Positions 23,333 to 32,331 of a DNA stretch of 48,223 nucleotides are shown here, in pieces; within the stretch, counting starts at the first letter, position 1, and each line of letters starts with the position of its first letter. The notes under the pieces are model-generated. The model was not told the DNA's origin. It saw nothing but the letters and a program-made list of their open reading frames with translations, and did not search any database. The DNA is from Acidobacteriota bacterium (GTDB lineage: Bacteria; Acidobacteriota; G020349885). The DNA is taken from positions 585,466-633,688 of the forward strand of contig CP070701.1 in assembly GCA_020349885.1 (NCBI GenBank), given 5' to 3'. The translations under genes and the position numbers were made by a program.

Positions 23333-25126
23333 CTACGCCGCCGATGTTCCCTTGCTTTTCTGCAGCTCCCTCCACCACACGCGCGCCGATTCCACAATGA
23401 TGATGAGGATCATCGCCATCATCGCCACCGTGAGCGCGACGTTCAGGTACGCGCGGAACGGAGCGGTCTCGGCGAGCGGCAGGAAATTGTCCGTGATGGA
23501 AAGCCAGCCGGCGTAGAGCGTCGTCGCGGCGACGAACGCCATGGGCGCAGCCGTCACCCAGGCGTAGCGCGCGCGCCCCTCCTTGATGATGACCGTGGTG
23601 CCGACGGCGAGCGCCGCGGCGGCGAGCAGCTGGTTGGCGATGCCGAACATCGGCCAGATGGTGCGCACCGTGCCCGTCCAGATGAAGTAGCCCCACGCCA
23701 CGACGACCGCGCCCGAGGCGATGAGGTTCGCGGGGAGCCAGTCGGTGCGGCCGAATTTCTTCCAGCGCTTCCCGGCGAATTCCTGAAGCACGTAGCGGGC
23801 TATGCGCGTCCCGGTGTCGATCGTCGTGAGGATGAAGAGCGCCTCGAACATTATGGCGAAGTGGTACCAGTACTTCATGAGGTGGCTGAGGCCGGGGATG
23901 CCGGAGAAAATCTGCGCCATCCCGACCGCGAGCGACACGGCGCCGCCCGTGCGCCCGTGCAGGTCCGTTTCCACGGCCGCGCTCAGCGCGGGAAGCTCCA
24001 CCTCCGCGCAGCCGTAGGTCACGCACTGCTCCGGCGTCAGGTTGATGGCGAAGTAGTCGCCTTCGTAGAGGGCGCAGGTGGCGATCAGGGCGACGACGCC
24101 CACGAGGCCCTCGCAGAGCATCGCGCCGTAGCCGATGGTGCGGACGTGGGTCTCCTTGGAGATCATCTTGGGCGTCGTGCCCGAGCCCACGAGCGCGTGG
24201 AAGCCCGAGATGGCGCCGCAGGCGATGGTGATGAAGACGAAGGGGAAAATTTTCCCCGGCACGATCGGGCCGCCGCCGTGGATGAAGTCCGTGAGCGCGG
24301 GCATCTTGAGCTCGGGGTTGACGACGAGGATCCCGGTCACGAGGAGCGCGATGGTGCCGAGCTTCAAATAGGAGCTCAGGTAGTCGCGCGGGCACATCAG
24401 GAGCCACACGGGAAGCACGGAGGCGATGAAGCCGTAGCCAGCGAGGAGGATCGTAAGCGTGTGGGCGTCGTAACTGAGGAAGGAGGCAAGGCCCGTCTCC
24501 CGGAGCTCGCCGCCCAGATACACGCACACCAGGAGGGCCGACATTCCGATGGCGGACGCCTCGACGACTTTCCCCGGGCGGAAGCTCGTCATGTACCAGC
24601 CGACGAAAAGCGCGATTGGAATGGAGGCGGCGACGGTGAACGTCCCCCAGGAGCTTTCGCGCAGGGCGTTCACGACCACCATGCCGAGGCCCGCAAGTGC
24701 AATAATCAGAATGAACAGGATGGCGAGCGCCGCGACGATGCCCGCGAGTGGGCTGATCTCGCTGCGGGCGATCTCGGCCAGGGACCTGCCGCCGCGCCGC
24801 ACGGAGGCCGCCATGATGATGAAATCGTGCACCGCCCCCGCGAGCACCACGCCCACGACGAGCCACACCAGCCCCGGCAGATACCCGAACTGCGCCGCGA
24901 GCACCGGGCCGATGAGCGGCCCCGCGCCCGTGATGGCGGCGAAGTGGTGCCCGAAAAGCACCCACTTGTTCATGGGCATGAAATTCTGCCCGTCGTTCAG
25001 GGTGTGCGCGGGCGTTTCGCGCGAGTCGTCGAGGGCTGCAACCTTCGCCGCCAAGAACGCGCTGTAGTAGCGGTAGCCGATGGCGAGGACGCACAGCGCG
25101 CCGATCATGAGGGGGAGCGCATTCAT
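23333..25126 (-). CDS. cstA: CstA family carbon-starvation / peptide transporter
   Basis: 597 residues with roughly 14-16 hydrophobic segments. Family marks near the N-terminus: [27 protein letters not shown], then [20 protein letters not shown]. Later PWxx-type loops and [27 protein letters not shown] are typical. Inner-membrane carrier; CstA homologues take up peptides or pyruvate when carbon is scarce. No two-component regulator is adjacent. CATAAT preceded by TGG ends 8 nt before the ATG. Confidence 0.95.
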   Translation of the reverse strand: MNALPLMIGALCVLAIGYRYYSAFLAAKVAALDDSRETPAHTLNDGQNFMPMNKWVLFGHHFAAITGAGPLIGPVLAAQFGYLPGLVWLVVGVVLAGAVHDFIIMAASVRRGGRSLAEIARSEISPLAGIVAALAILFILIIALAGLGMVVVNALRESSWGTFTVAASIPIALFVGWYMTSFRPGKVVEASAIGMSALLVCVYLGGELRETGLASFLSYDAHTLTILLAGYGFIASVLPVWLLMCPRDYLSSYLKLGTIALLVTGILVVNPELKMPALTDFIHGGGPIVPGKIFPFVFITIACGAISGFHALVGSGTTPKMISKETHVRTIGYGAMLCEGLVGVVALIATCALYEGDYFAINLTPEQCVTYGCAEVELPALSAAVETDLHGRTGGAVSLAVGMAQIFSGIPGLSHLMKYWYHFAIMFEALFILTTIDTGTRIARYVLQEFAGKRWKKFGRTDWLPANLIASGAVVVAWGYFIWTGTVRTIWPMFGIANQLLAAAALAVGTTVIIKEGRARYAWVTAAPMAFVAATTLYAGWLSITDNFLPLAETAPFRAYLNVALTVAMMAMILIIIVESARVWWRELQKSKGTSAA

Positions 25127-25134
25127 GGAGAAAC

Positions 25135-25140
25135 ATTATG
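25135..25140 (-). promoter_or_regulatory. -10 box of cstA
   Basis: CATAAT preceded by TGG (extended -10), ending 8 nt before the ATG; leader of 0-2 nt predicted. No -35 seen. Confidence 0.45.
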
Positions 25141-25247
25141 CCACGACGGGGCGGCGGGCGCGAGTGACGTGCCGCGTCAGGCGGTACAGGGGGGGGGCTG
25201 TGTAAATTTACAGGGCTTCGGGCGCCTTCTGCGCCCCCGGCGCGCCG

Positions 25248-25994
25248 CTAGGCCCTTCGTCCCGCGAAAATGCTCTGCGCCTCGCGCGTGTATCTCCCCG
25301 TTGGGGTAAAGAGGACAAGCGGGGGCCGCCTCATCGGCTTGCGCCTTGGAGCCAGCAAGCGAAACTCGCGAAGAACAAAGACGGGCCGTCCCCGCCGGCG
25401 GGAGCAGACGAGGCGCTCGCGCCAGAGCGAGAAATCGAGCTCGCGGGCCAGGGTGTCCATCTCCGCGCGGCGCTCCGGGAGATGAATGAGCGTGAAACGG
25501 CCGCGCTCGCGGAGAAGCCGCCGCGCCGCCCCGAAAAGTTCCCGCAGCGTCAGCCGAAGCTCGTGGCGGGCAACGGCCTTCTCCTCGTCCCGCGCGAGGC
25601 GCCCGCGCCCCACGACGCGGTAGGGCGGGTTCGAGAACACGGCGTCGAAAGGCCGCGAAGCGCGGAACGCGAGAACATCCCCCTTGACTACGCTCACCTT
25701 CCCACGCGCGCCGTTGAGGCGGGCGTTCCGTTTGGCGAGAGCGGCAAGCCCCCGCTGCACCTCGAGGCCCGTTACGTGGCGGAACGAGCGCGTCCGGAAA
25801 AGTATCAGGGGAATTACGGCGTGGCCCGTGCCGATGTCCAGAAGGCGGTCGTCGGGGCGCGTGCGAATAAAATCGGCCAAAAGCAGCGCGTCCACGGTGA
25901 AGCGGTAGCCGCGGCGGCGCTGGGCGATTTTCACCCGCCCGCGAAGAATGGCGTCGAGGGTCTCGTGCGTCCCTGCTCCGGCCTCTGTCCCCAT
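25248..25994 (-). CDS. trmN6: TrmN6/YfiC-like tRNA adenine-N6 methyltransferase
   Basis: 248 residues, class I SAM-dependent methyltransferase. Begins with the family feature QRRRGYRFTVDALLLADF. The SAM motif is LLDIGTGHAVIPL, and the catalytic motif NPPY (FSNPPYRV, about 133-140) is that of N6-adenine methyltransferases. YfiC methylates A37 of a tRNA-Val in E. coli; a tRNA-Val gene with A37 lies at 21084. The C-terminal half is Arg-rich, as suits RNA binding. TATAAT lies about 25 nt upstream of the ATG. Confidence 0.8.
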   Translation of the reverse strand: MGTEAGAGTHETLDAILRGRVKIAQRRRGYRFTVDALLLADFIRTRPDDRLLDIGTGHAVIPLILFRTRSFRHVTGLEVQRGLAALAKRNARLNGARGKVSVVKGDVLAFRASRPFDAVFSNPPYRVVGRGRLARDEEKAVARHELRLTLRELFGAARRLLRERGRFTLIHLPERRAEMDTLARELDFSLWRERLVCSRRRGRPVFVLREFRLLAPRRKPMRRPPLVLFTPTGRYTREAQSIFAGRRA

Positions 25995-26140
25995 GGCATA
26001 CCTCGTTCCCTGAAATTATAACTATATGCCATTTCTCCAAAAAAGCAAGGTTTTTCTGAAAATAGCCAGAATTTTCCGAAAAACCCTCAGATATCTCTCC
26101 CCGGAAAGCCGGTTTTTTCGGACAAGTCGGAAGTCCGGGC

Positions 26141-27346
26141 CTACTCGTCCGCTTCGCCCGGGTCGTCAGAGGGGGGGGGCGCAAGGTCCACTTCCCCCGC
26201 TTCGAGGGCGGCGGCAAGCGCCTCGACCGCGTCGGCGTCGAACTGGGTGCCCGAGCAGCGGCGCAGCTCGGCGACGGCCTCCGCCACCGGCCTGCCGTCG
26301 TGGTAAGGGCGATTCGAGGTCATGGCGTCGAACGCGTCGGCCACGGCCACGATGCGCGCCTGAAGGGGGATATCCTCGCCCCGAAGGCCGTAAGGATACC
26401 CTTTCCCGTCGAGCGTCTCATGATGGTAGCGCATGCCGTCGAGGATGTTTTCCAAAAAAGGAATCTTCGACATGATGGTGCCGCCGATTTTCGGGTGGCG
26501 CTTCATGACCTTGAACTCCTCCTCGGTGAGGGAGCCGGGCTTGTTGAGGACGTTGTCGGGAATACCGATTTTCCCGATGTCGTGGAGGATGGCCGAAAGC
26601 TTCAAATTCTCAAGCTCCTCGCCCTCCAGCCCCAACCGCCGCCCCGCGGCATAGGCGAAATCCAGGACGCGCTTCGTGTGCCCCCCGGTGTACTTGTCAC
26701 GGCTCTCGATGGCGAGCGCAAGGGCCGTCGCCGTGCCCACGAACGTCTCCCGCTGCTCCTCGTAGAGCCGGGCGTTCTCCAGGGCGATGGCCACGAGATC
26801 CGCGAGCACGGTAAGGTCACGCAGATCATCCTCGCTGAAGGCATCGGCGCCGATCTTGTTAACCATTTGAATGACGCCCACGAGACGGTCGCGCACGCGA
26901 AGGGGAGCGCTGAGGATAGAGCGCGTCTCGAAGTCGGCCTTCGCGTCCACCGCGGCGCTCCAGCGCGGGTCCTTCTGGACGTCGTTCACGATAGCGGGCT
27001 CGCCGTGGAGGGCGACCCAGCCGACGATGCCCTCGCCGATTTTGAGGCGAATCTGCTTGACCTCGTCGGCCGGCGCGGTCTTCAGGTGGACCAGGCGAAA
27101 GTACAGCTCGCCCTTGGCTTCGTCAATCTGCCAGATGCTCGAAGACTCGGCCCGGAGGAAGCGCTCGGCGGCGCTCATCGCGCGGTCGAGCACCTCGTCG
27201 AGGGCGAGCGTCGAGGTGAGCGAGTGCGCCGTCTCGAGGAGCGCCCGCAGGCGCTCGTTCTCGCTCTGAAGGACGCGCGCCAGCGGTCCGCCCCGGCCTG
27301 TCGCGGCTTTCTTGGAGGTTTCCCGTTTCTCAGCTTTTTTTGCCAT
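26141..27346 (-). CDS. GAF / HD-GYP domain protein, probable cyclic-di-GMP phosphodiesterase
   Basis: 401 residues. A basic N-terminus and short coiled region are followed by a GAF domain (about 40-195) and an HD-GYP domain (about 205-375). The active-site motifs HDIGKIGIPD, the HHETLDGKGYPYGL signature and a downstream DAFDAMTSNRPYH are intact, so hydrolysis of cyclic di-GMP is expected, controlled by the GAF ligand. No receiver domain. The C-terminus is acidic. GGAGGAG precedes the ATG, and a TACAAT box lies about 70 nt upstream. The signal sensed is unknown. Confidence 0.92.
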   Translation of the reverse strand: MAKKAEKRETSKKAATGRGGPLARVLQSENERLRALLETAHSLTSTLALDEVLDRAMSAAERFLRAESSSIWQIDEAKGELYFRLVHLKTAPADEVKQIRLKIGEGIVGWVALHGEPAIVNDVQKDPRWSAAVDAKADFETRSILSAPLRVRDRLVGVIQMVNKIGADAFSEDDLRDLTVLADLVAIALENARLYEEQRETFVGTATALALAIESRDKYTGGHTKRVLDFAYAAGRRLGLEGEELENLKLSAILHDIGKIGIPDNVLNKPGSLTEEEFKVMKRHPKIGGTIMSKIPFLENILDGMRYHHETLDGKGYPYGLRGEDIPLQARIVAVADAFDAMTSNRPYHDGRPVAEAVAELRRCSGTQFDADAVEALAAALEAGEVDLAPPPSDDPGEADE

Positions 27347-27513
27347 GTATCGCTACTGCTTCTCCTCCGCAGAACGACGTCCATGCGCATTCGAACCGTG
27401 AGATAACACCGAATTGTAGCATGGGTTCGCAGGAATTTCACGCGGCGGCCGCTGGTTGCTTACAGCCCGCCCGGAATCTTTCCGAGCCCTCGGACCCGAA
27501 CTTGCTTTATAGC

Positions 27514-27543
27514 TTGACTTTTTCCATAAGAAAGGCGTAGCCT
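27514..27543 (+). promoter_or_regulatory. Promoter of the propeller surface protein
   Basis: TTGACT (27514-27519), 18-nt spacer, TAGCCT (27538-27543). The ATG at 27579 has AGGAG 7 nt before it, so this gene has a normal leader of about 30 nt. Confidence 0.6.
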
Positions 27544-27578
27544 ATCAAAGGAGAGGGAAGCATACTAGGAGCATAGCC

Positions 27579-30500
27579 ATGCTGAGGGTTAGCATAGTGG
27601 CGGGCACCGGGGTGAAAGGGCGGGTTTTTCCGCTCCTTCTCGGCGCCGCACTGTGTTTTCTTTCAGGCCCCCCTGCCTTCGCCCAGTGCACGCCGGACGC
27701 GTACGAGGAGGATGACGCGTGCTTTTCCTCTAAGACGATCATGCACGGCGGCGACACCCAATCCCATAACTTCTGCCAAGACGCCGCGGACTGGATAAAC
27801 TTCAACGCCTGCACGGGGCGGACGTACACGATTGAAACGTCGAACCTCGGCGCGAGCGCCAACACGGTGTTGGAGCTTTACGACACGGATTGCTCCTCAC
27901 TTATCACCTCGGACGATGACGGCGGCGTCGGTTCGGCCTCCAAAATTGCGGGCTGGACGGCCCCGGCGGTCGGGACGTACCACATCAAGGTGCTACAGTT
28001 CGACGGCACGTTCGGAGATAATCGGGGCTACGATATTACGCTCACGGGAGATACGTCGCCATGCTCGACCTGGGCGCGCGTATACGGCTATGACAATTGG
28101 GCTGAAGCCCAGTCCGTCCGGCAGACCTCGGACGGCGGCTTCGTCGTGGCGGGAACAAGCCAGATCATCGACACTTTCAACGGCGATTTCTGGGTCTTGA
28201 AATTGGACGCGTTCGGCAATATAACGTGGGAAAAGACCTACGGCGGTTTTTTCACCGATTGGCCCACCTCGATCCAGCAAACCGCGGACGGCGGTTTTAT
28301 CGTAGCGGGTTTTACGGCTTCCTTTGGTGCAAGCTTCTATGATGTCTGGGTTCTGAAGCTGAATCCCGACGGAACAATTGACTGGGAAAAGACCTACGGA
28401 GGTGCTTCGGACGATAGAGCCTACTCCATCCAGCAGACCGCGGACGACGGTTACGTCGTGGCGGGATATACGCAATCCTTCGGCGATTCCGACGGGGATG
28501 TCTGGGTTCTGAAGCTGAATCCCGACGGAACGATCGAGTGGGACAAAACGTACGGCGGCGCTTACACAGAGGAAGCCAACTCGATCCGACAGACCTCGGA
28601 CTACGGTTTCATCGTGGCGGGAGTTGCGGAATCCCTCAGCGAGCCCAACGGGGATATCTGGGTTCTGAAATTGAGCGACCTGGGAGCAATCGAGTGGGAG
28701 AAAACTTATGGCGGCGCGTCTTTGGATCGAGCCTACTCCGTCCAGCAGACCTCGGACGACTGGTTCGTCGTGGCGGGACAGACCTACTCTTTCGGCACCG
28801 CGGGCGATATGTTGGTTTTGAGGTTGAACAACCTGGGAGCAATCCAGTGGCAGGAAACCTACGGCGGCCCTGATTCGGAACTAGCCAACTCCATCCAGCA
28901 GACCACGGACGGCGGTTACGTCGTGGCGGGATACACGGATATGGGGCCGGGCGGTTCCGCGTGGGTTTTGAAATTGAGCGACCTGGGAGCAATCCAGTGG
29001 CAGAAGATCTACAGCGGCTTTTCGTGGGAGGAAGCCCGCTCGATCCGGCAGACCACGGACGGCGGTTACGTCGTGGCGGGATCGACCGACTCCTTCTCCG
29101 TGACCGCAGATCCCACTTGCTTTTGTGGTTTGTGTACGACTTGCCCCAATTTCTGGGTCTTGAAGCTGGACGCGAGCGGAGGCATTGCTCCCTCGTGCAC
29201 GTTACTCGCGGACACCACCGAGGTGGACGGCGATCCTACAGCAACCGAGACGGGCACGACGGCGGCGGTGGGGGCCGCGGTCATAACACCCGACGGCAAC
29301 CACGCCGTCACCGTTGACGACACGGCGGCCACGGTCGGTCCCAAGTGCGCACCGTATCTAATTTACGACAGCCACGCCGTCACCGATTGCGGAAACGCCG
29401 ACGGCGTCGTGGACCCCGGGGAGACCATCGACCTCAGCGTCACGGTGCAAAACGCGGGGGATGCGGACGCCTTCGAGGCGAGCGGAGTGCTTTCCACGAC
29501 GACGCCGGGTATCGTGCTGACGGTCAACGGCGCTTCCTTTCCCAACATTTCCGCGGGGTCGACCGGAACGCCGCCCACGCCGTTTCGGTTCATCGTGGAC
29601 GTCGGCGTGCCCTGCGGGACGTTTATTGATTTCACGCTCGATCTCTCGTACGAAGACAGTTTCGAAGGTCCCTTCTCCGGCCCCACGGCGTTTCAGGTGC
29701 TGGTGGGCAGCGTGGGAGCACCCTCTACGCTGCTTTCAGAGAACTTCAACTCGGGACTGCCGGGTTCGTGGACGGTGGTGGATGGCCTCGAACCCGGGAC
29801 GTGGTGGGACACTTTTACGGTCGGCGATCCGTGCGCCCGCAATTCATTCCCTGATCCTTATATGCTTGTAGATAACGGATGCACCGGCACGGATATGGAC
29901 GAGCAGCTCATCACGCCGCTCATGGACGCTTCCGGCATGATTGTTGTCACACTCCGCTTTGACCATGAATATATTGCCGGCACCGATCTCGCGAACGTGG
30001 ATGTCCGGAGCAGCAAGACGGGAGGAACGTGGGTGAACCTAGCCCAGTATATGGGCGACATCATCTCTCCCGCCGCGACGGAAGTGCTGGACATTACGGC
30101 GCAGGCGGCTGGAGCGTCTAACGTTGAGGTTCGCTGGCACTATGAAGCGGACGGGCTTGCGATGTACTGGAGTGTAGACAACGTTGTCGTCGAGGGTTCG
30201 CCCGCAGTATGCAACCCTGCGTGCTGTGGCCTGCCGTACGTGGCCTACGACACGGGTTTTACCCCGACGCTCCTGGAGGCCTGCGGCGACGGCGACCTCT
30301 TCGTCGAGCCGGGCGAGGAGTGGCAGGTGACGGTGCAGCTCCATAATTTCGGCTGCGTCACCGCCAACAACACGGTTGCGGATTTGACCGTCAATGTAGG
30401 ATCGGTGGTATCGGCCGCGGTGTGCTCGAACCCGGGCACGTACGGAAACATCCCGGCGGGCGGGGCGAAACAGTTCACGTATTCCTTCGCCGTGGATTCC

Positions 30501-31709
30501 CTTGCGGTGTGCGTCAACGACGTCACGTTCGACGTGACGGGCATCGCCTCCGACGAAGGGGCGTATCCCTCACAGGTTCCCGCCTTCACGGTGCAGGTGG
30601 GCCAGGCCACGGGCGGCGGAAACGAAGTGGGAACACAATTTACCGACCCGTTGAACGCCACGGGCACCTGGGCGGAGTCGGACTTCGCGCCGGACTTCAC
30701 GCTGGCCGCGCCCGTCGCGGACGCCGAGCTTTGGTACGTGCTTTCCTACGTGCCGATTCCCGGCGGAAACGAGGTCGGAACGACGGGAGCCAAGGCGAAA
30801 GCGAAGGGCGCGATCGCCGAGGAGCCTTTCGCGCCGGACTTCACCTTGACCAAGTCGGCCGCGTCGGCCGTCATCTCGTACACCCTGACGCACCAGAAGG
30901 GGGAGCCGGACTTGACGAATTGCACGGCCACGTGGATCGTGCGGCCGGACGCGACGACGTGCCCGGTAAAGCTCCTCGGGGCCGGGGATCCGCAGCCGGT
31001 CGACTTGCCGGCCTGCTACACCGTGCCGGGCACCTATTCGATTCGACTGGAGGAAAACTGCGGCAACGGGAACGCGGAGATTGCAGCGGGGGCGACGTTT
31101 GACGTGACTGAGGTGGACACCGGAAACGCGACGGACAACGTGCAAATCGAGCTGATTGGCCCTTCGGGGACCGACGTCGTAAAGAACTACGGTGCGGCGG
31201 ACCCGGTGAAGCCGATCGACGTGACGGCGTACTACACGGGGCCTGGCACGTACCGGATACGCCTGAGCGAGGACGCGGGCGGCACGGCGACGCTCACGGG
31301 CGGCGTGCTCGACGTGACGGAGCCCACGGGGGTGGAGTGCGACCCGGGCGCGTGCGCGTGTTCGGGCCCGCCGTTGGAGCCCTCGGCCGTCGGTTCACCT
31401 GATGCGTTACTTGTCCCAGCCACCAACCAAATTATCGTCGAGAACGTGTCGAACGAAACGGGCTACGTCGTCTACGAGAACGCCATCGGCACGTGGTACG
31501 GGACGCCTTCGCAGGGGTGCCTGTGGGAGGGGGCGGGCGTCGTGGATTTAGGCGCGACGGTGCAGCTTAACTATTCCCTCGGGGCGGGCGATCGGTGGGT
31601 GGTGGTGTCGGCGGCGAACGCCTCAGGCGAGTCGAGCTGCGGCATGGACAGCACCGACGCGGAAAGAAACGCCCAGCCCGGCTGGCCCGCCACGGGGCCT
31701 TGCCCGTAG
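27579..31709 (+). CDS. Secreted multidomain surface protein with seven-bladed propeller
   Basis: 1376 residues. Signal peptide (VFPLLLGAALCFLSGPPAFA), then a PPC-like domain (about 35-155; DAYEEDDACFSS, YDITLTGD). Residues about 165-535 hold seven repeats of some 50 residues with SIxQTxDGGYVVAG and DxWVLKL...WxKTYGG, the right number for a propeller. Then come CARDB-like beta domains (GVVDPGETIDLSVTVQNAG; VEPGEEWQVTVQLHN) flanking a jelly-roll-like region (NFNSGLPGSWTVVDG). Residues about 1005-1095 contain an internal duplication (GGNEVGT and APDFTL twice). The last 110 residues match the end of the protein at 47471. Cys-rich, so probably disulfide-bonded outside the cell. No enzymatic motif. 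Confidence 0.92.
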   Translation: MLRVSIVAGTGVKGRVFPLLLGAALCFLSGPPAFAQCTPDAYEEDDACFSSKTIMHGGDTQSHNFCQDAADWINFNACTGRTYTIETSNLGASANTVLELYDTDCSSLITSDDDGGVGSASKIAGWTAPAVGTYHIKVLQFDGTFGDNRGYDITLTGDTSPCSTWARVYGYDNWAEAQSVRQTSDGGFVVAGTSQIIDTFNGDFWVLKLDAFGNITWEKTYGGFFTDWPTSIQQTADGGFIVAGFTASFGASFYDVWVLKLNPDGTIDWEKTYGGASDDRAYSIQQTADDGYVVAGYTQSFGDSDGDVWVLKLNPDGTIEWDKTYGGAYTEEANSIRQTSDYGFIVAGVAESLSEPNGDIWVLKLSDLGAIEWEKTYGGASLDRAYSVQQTSDDWFVVAGQTYSFGTAGDMLVLRLNNLGAIQWQETYGGPDSELANSIQQTTDGGYVVAGYTDMGPGGSAWVLKLSDLGAIQWQKIYSGFSWEEARSIRQTTDGGYVVAGSTDSFSVTADPTCFCGLCTTCPNFWVLKLDASGGIAPSCTLLADTTEVDGDPTATETGTTAAVGAAVITPDGNHAVTVDDTAATVGPKCAPYLIYDSHAVTDCGNADGVVDPGETIDLSVTVQNAGDADAFEASGVLSTTTPGIVLTVNGASFPNISAGSTGTPPTPFRFIVDVGVPCGTFIDFTLDLSYEDSFEGPFSGPTAFQVLVGSVGAPSTLLSENFNSGLPGSWTVVDGLEPGTWWDTFTVGDPCARNSFPDPYMLVDNGCTGTDMDEQLITPLMDASGMIVVTLRFDHEYIAGTDLANVDVRSSKTGGTWVNLAQYMGDIISPAATEVLDITAQAAGASNVEVRWHYEADGLAMYWSVDNVVVEGSPAVCNPACCGLPYVAYDTGFTPTLLEACGDGDLFVEPGEEWQVTVQLHNFGCVTANNTVADLTVNVGSVVSAAVCSNPGTYGNIPAGGAKQFTYSFAVDSLAVCVNDVTFDVTGIASDEGAYPSQVPAFTVQVGQATGGGNEVGTQFTDPLNATGTWAESDFAPDFTLAAPVADAELWYVLSYVPIPGGNEVGTTGAKAKAKGAIAEEPFAPDFTLTKSAASAVISYTLTHQKGEPDLTNCTATWIVRPDATTCPVKLLGAGDPQPVDLPACYTVPGTYSIRLEENCGNGNAEIAAGATFDVTEVDTGNATDNVQIELIGPSGTDVVKNYGAADPVKPIDVTAYYTGPGTYRIRLSEDAGGTATLTGGVLDVTEPTGVECDPGACACSGPPLEPSAVGSPDALLVPATNQIIVENVSNETGYVVYENAIGTWYGTPSQGCLWEGAGVVDLGATVQLNYSLGAGDRWVVVSAANASGESSCGMDSTDAERNAQPGWPATGPCP
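31360..31706 (+). other. Shared C-terminal module, copy A
   Basis: Last roughly 110 residues of the propeller protein. It starts at a Cys pair followed by PPLEPS, has the core GYVVYENAIGTWYGTP and then WVVVSAANASGESS, and ends DAERNAQPGWPATGPCP. The core looks like a fibronectin-type-III beta sandwich. The protein at 47471 ends the same way. Confidence 0.85.
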
Positions 31710-31778
31710 GATTTGTTACTCAGTTTCCCGGCTCTAACGGAATAACAGAATCCCGTTTAGAAAAAGGGTGCCGCATGC

Positions 31779-31784
31779 TATACT
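31779..31784 (+). promoter_or_regulatory. -10 box of the TPR-protein gene
   Basis: TATACT ending 10 nt before the ATG at 31795; a leader of about 3 nt is predicted. No ribosome binding site. Confidence 0.45.
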
Positions 31785-31794
31785 GGGTGTCGGC

Positions 31795-32286
31795 ATGGAA
31801 GACCAGTCGATCAAGATTCCGCCCGAGCAGATTTTTCAGCGAGTCAAGACTCTCGTCGAAAGCGGAGAATACAACTCGGCGTTCACGCTTCTCGAGGTCT
31901 TCGAGCAGTACAAGGAGGAGCGCCACAAGGAGTGGAAATACCCGACGCCGGGGCTCATTCTCTCCTACAGGGGCCTCTGCATGGCGCGCGGAAAGAAAAA
32001 CTACAAACAGGGACTGGACATGTGCCTCAAGGCCAGCGGGATGGAGTTCGCCTACCCGGACTGTTACATGAACCTGGGCCGCCTCCTCCTCGACAAGGGC
32101 CGCCGCATGGAGGCGATGAAGGCCTTCACGCAGGCCCAGTCCATCGATCCTAAATCGGTCCCCCTGAAGCGGGAGATCGCGAATATGGGAGTGCGGAAAC
32201 CACCGGTCTTTCCCTTTCTTTCGAGAGGAAATTTCCTCAACCGCTTCTTCGGCAAACTGAGAGCGTCGGGAAAGAAGAAAGAATAA
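31795..32286 (+). CDS. Small TPR-containing protein
   Basis: 163 residues from the ATG at 31795 (MEDQSIKIPPEQIFQRV); an in-frame ATG nine codons upstream lies upstream of the TATACT box. Tetratricopeptide-like helices run through residues 10-125 (for example CYMNLGRLLLDKGRRMEAMKAF). The C-terminal tail is basic (FFGKLRASGKKKE). Cytoplasmic adaptor of unknown partner. The permease gene follows after 45 nt and may be co-transcribed. Confidence 0.8.
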   Translation: MEDQSIKIPPEQIFQRVKTLVESGEYNSAFTLLEVFEQYKEERHKEWKYPTPGLILSYRGLCMARGKKNYKQGLDMCLKASGMEFAYPDCYMNLGRLLLDKGRRMEAMKAFTQAQSIDPKSVPLKREIANMGVRKPPVFPFLSRGNFLNRFFGKLRASGKKKE

Positions 32287-32331
32287 CCGGAAAATATCCT
32301 CGCCGCGGGGCGCCGGCTGCGGCCTTTCGCC

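Noticed and set aside
21503-25309. A 1268-codon plus-strand ORF
   Set aside because: Runs antisense to the PP-loop gene, the small membrane gene and cstA and crosses queF in another frame; its His/Arg/Glu-rich composition is typical of a shadow.
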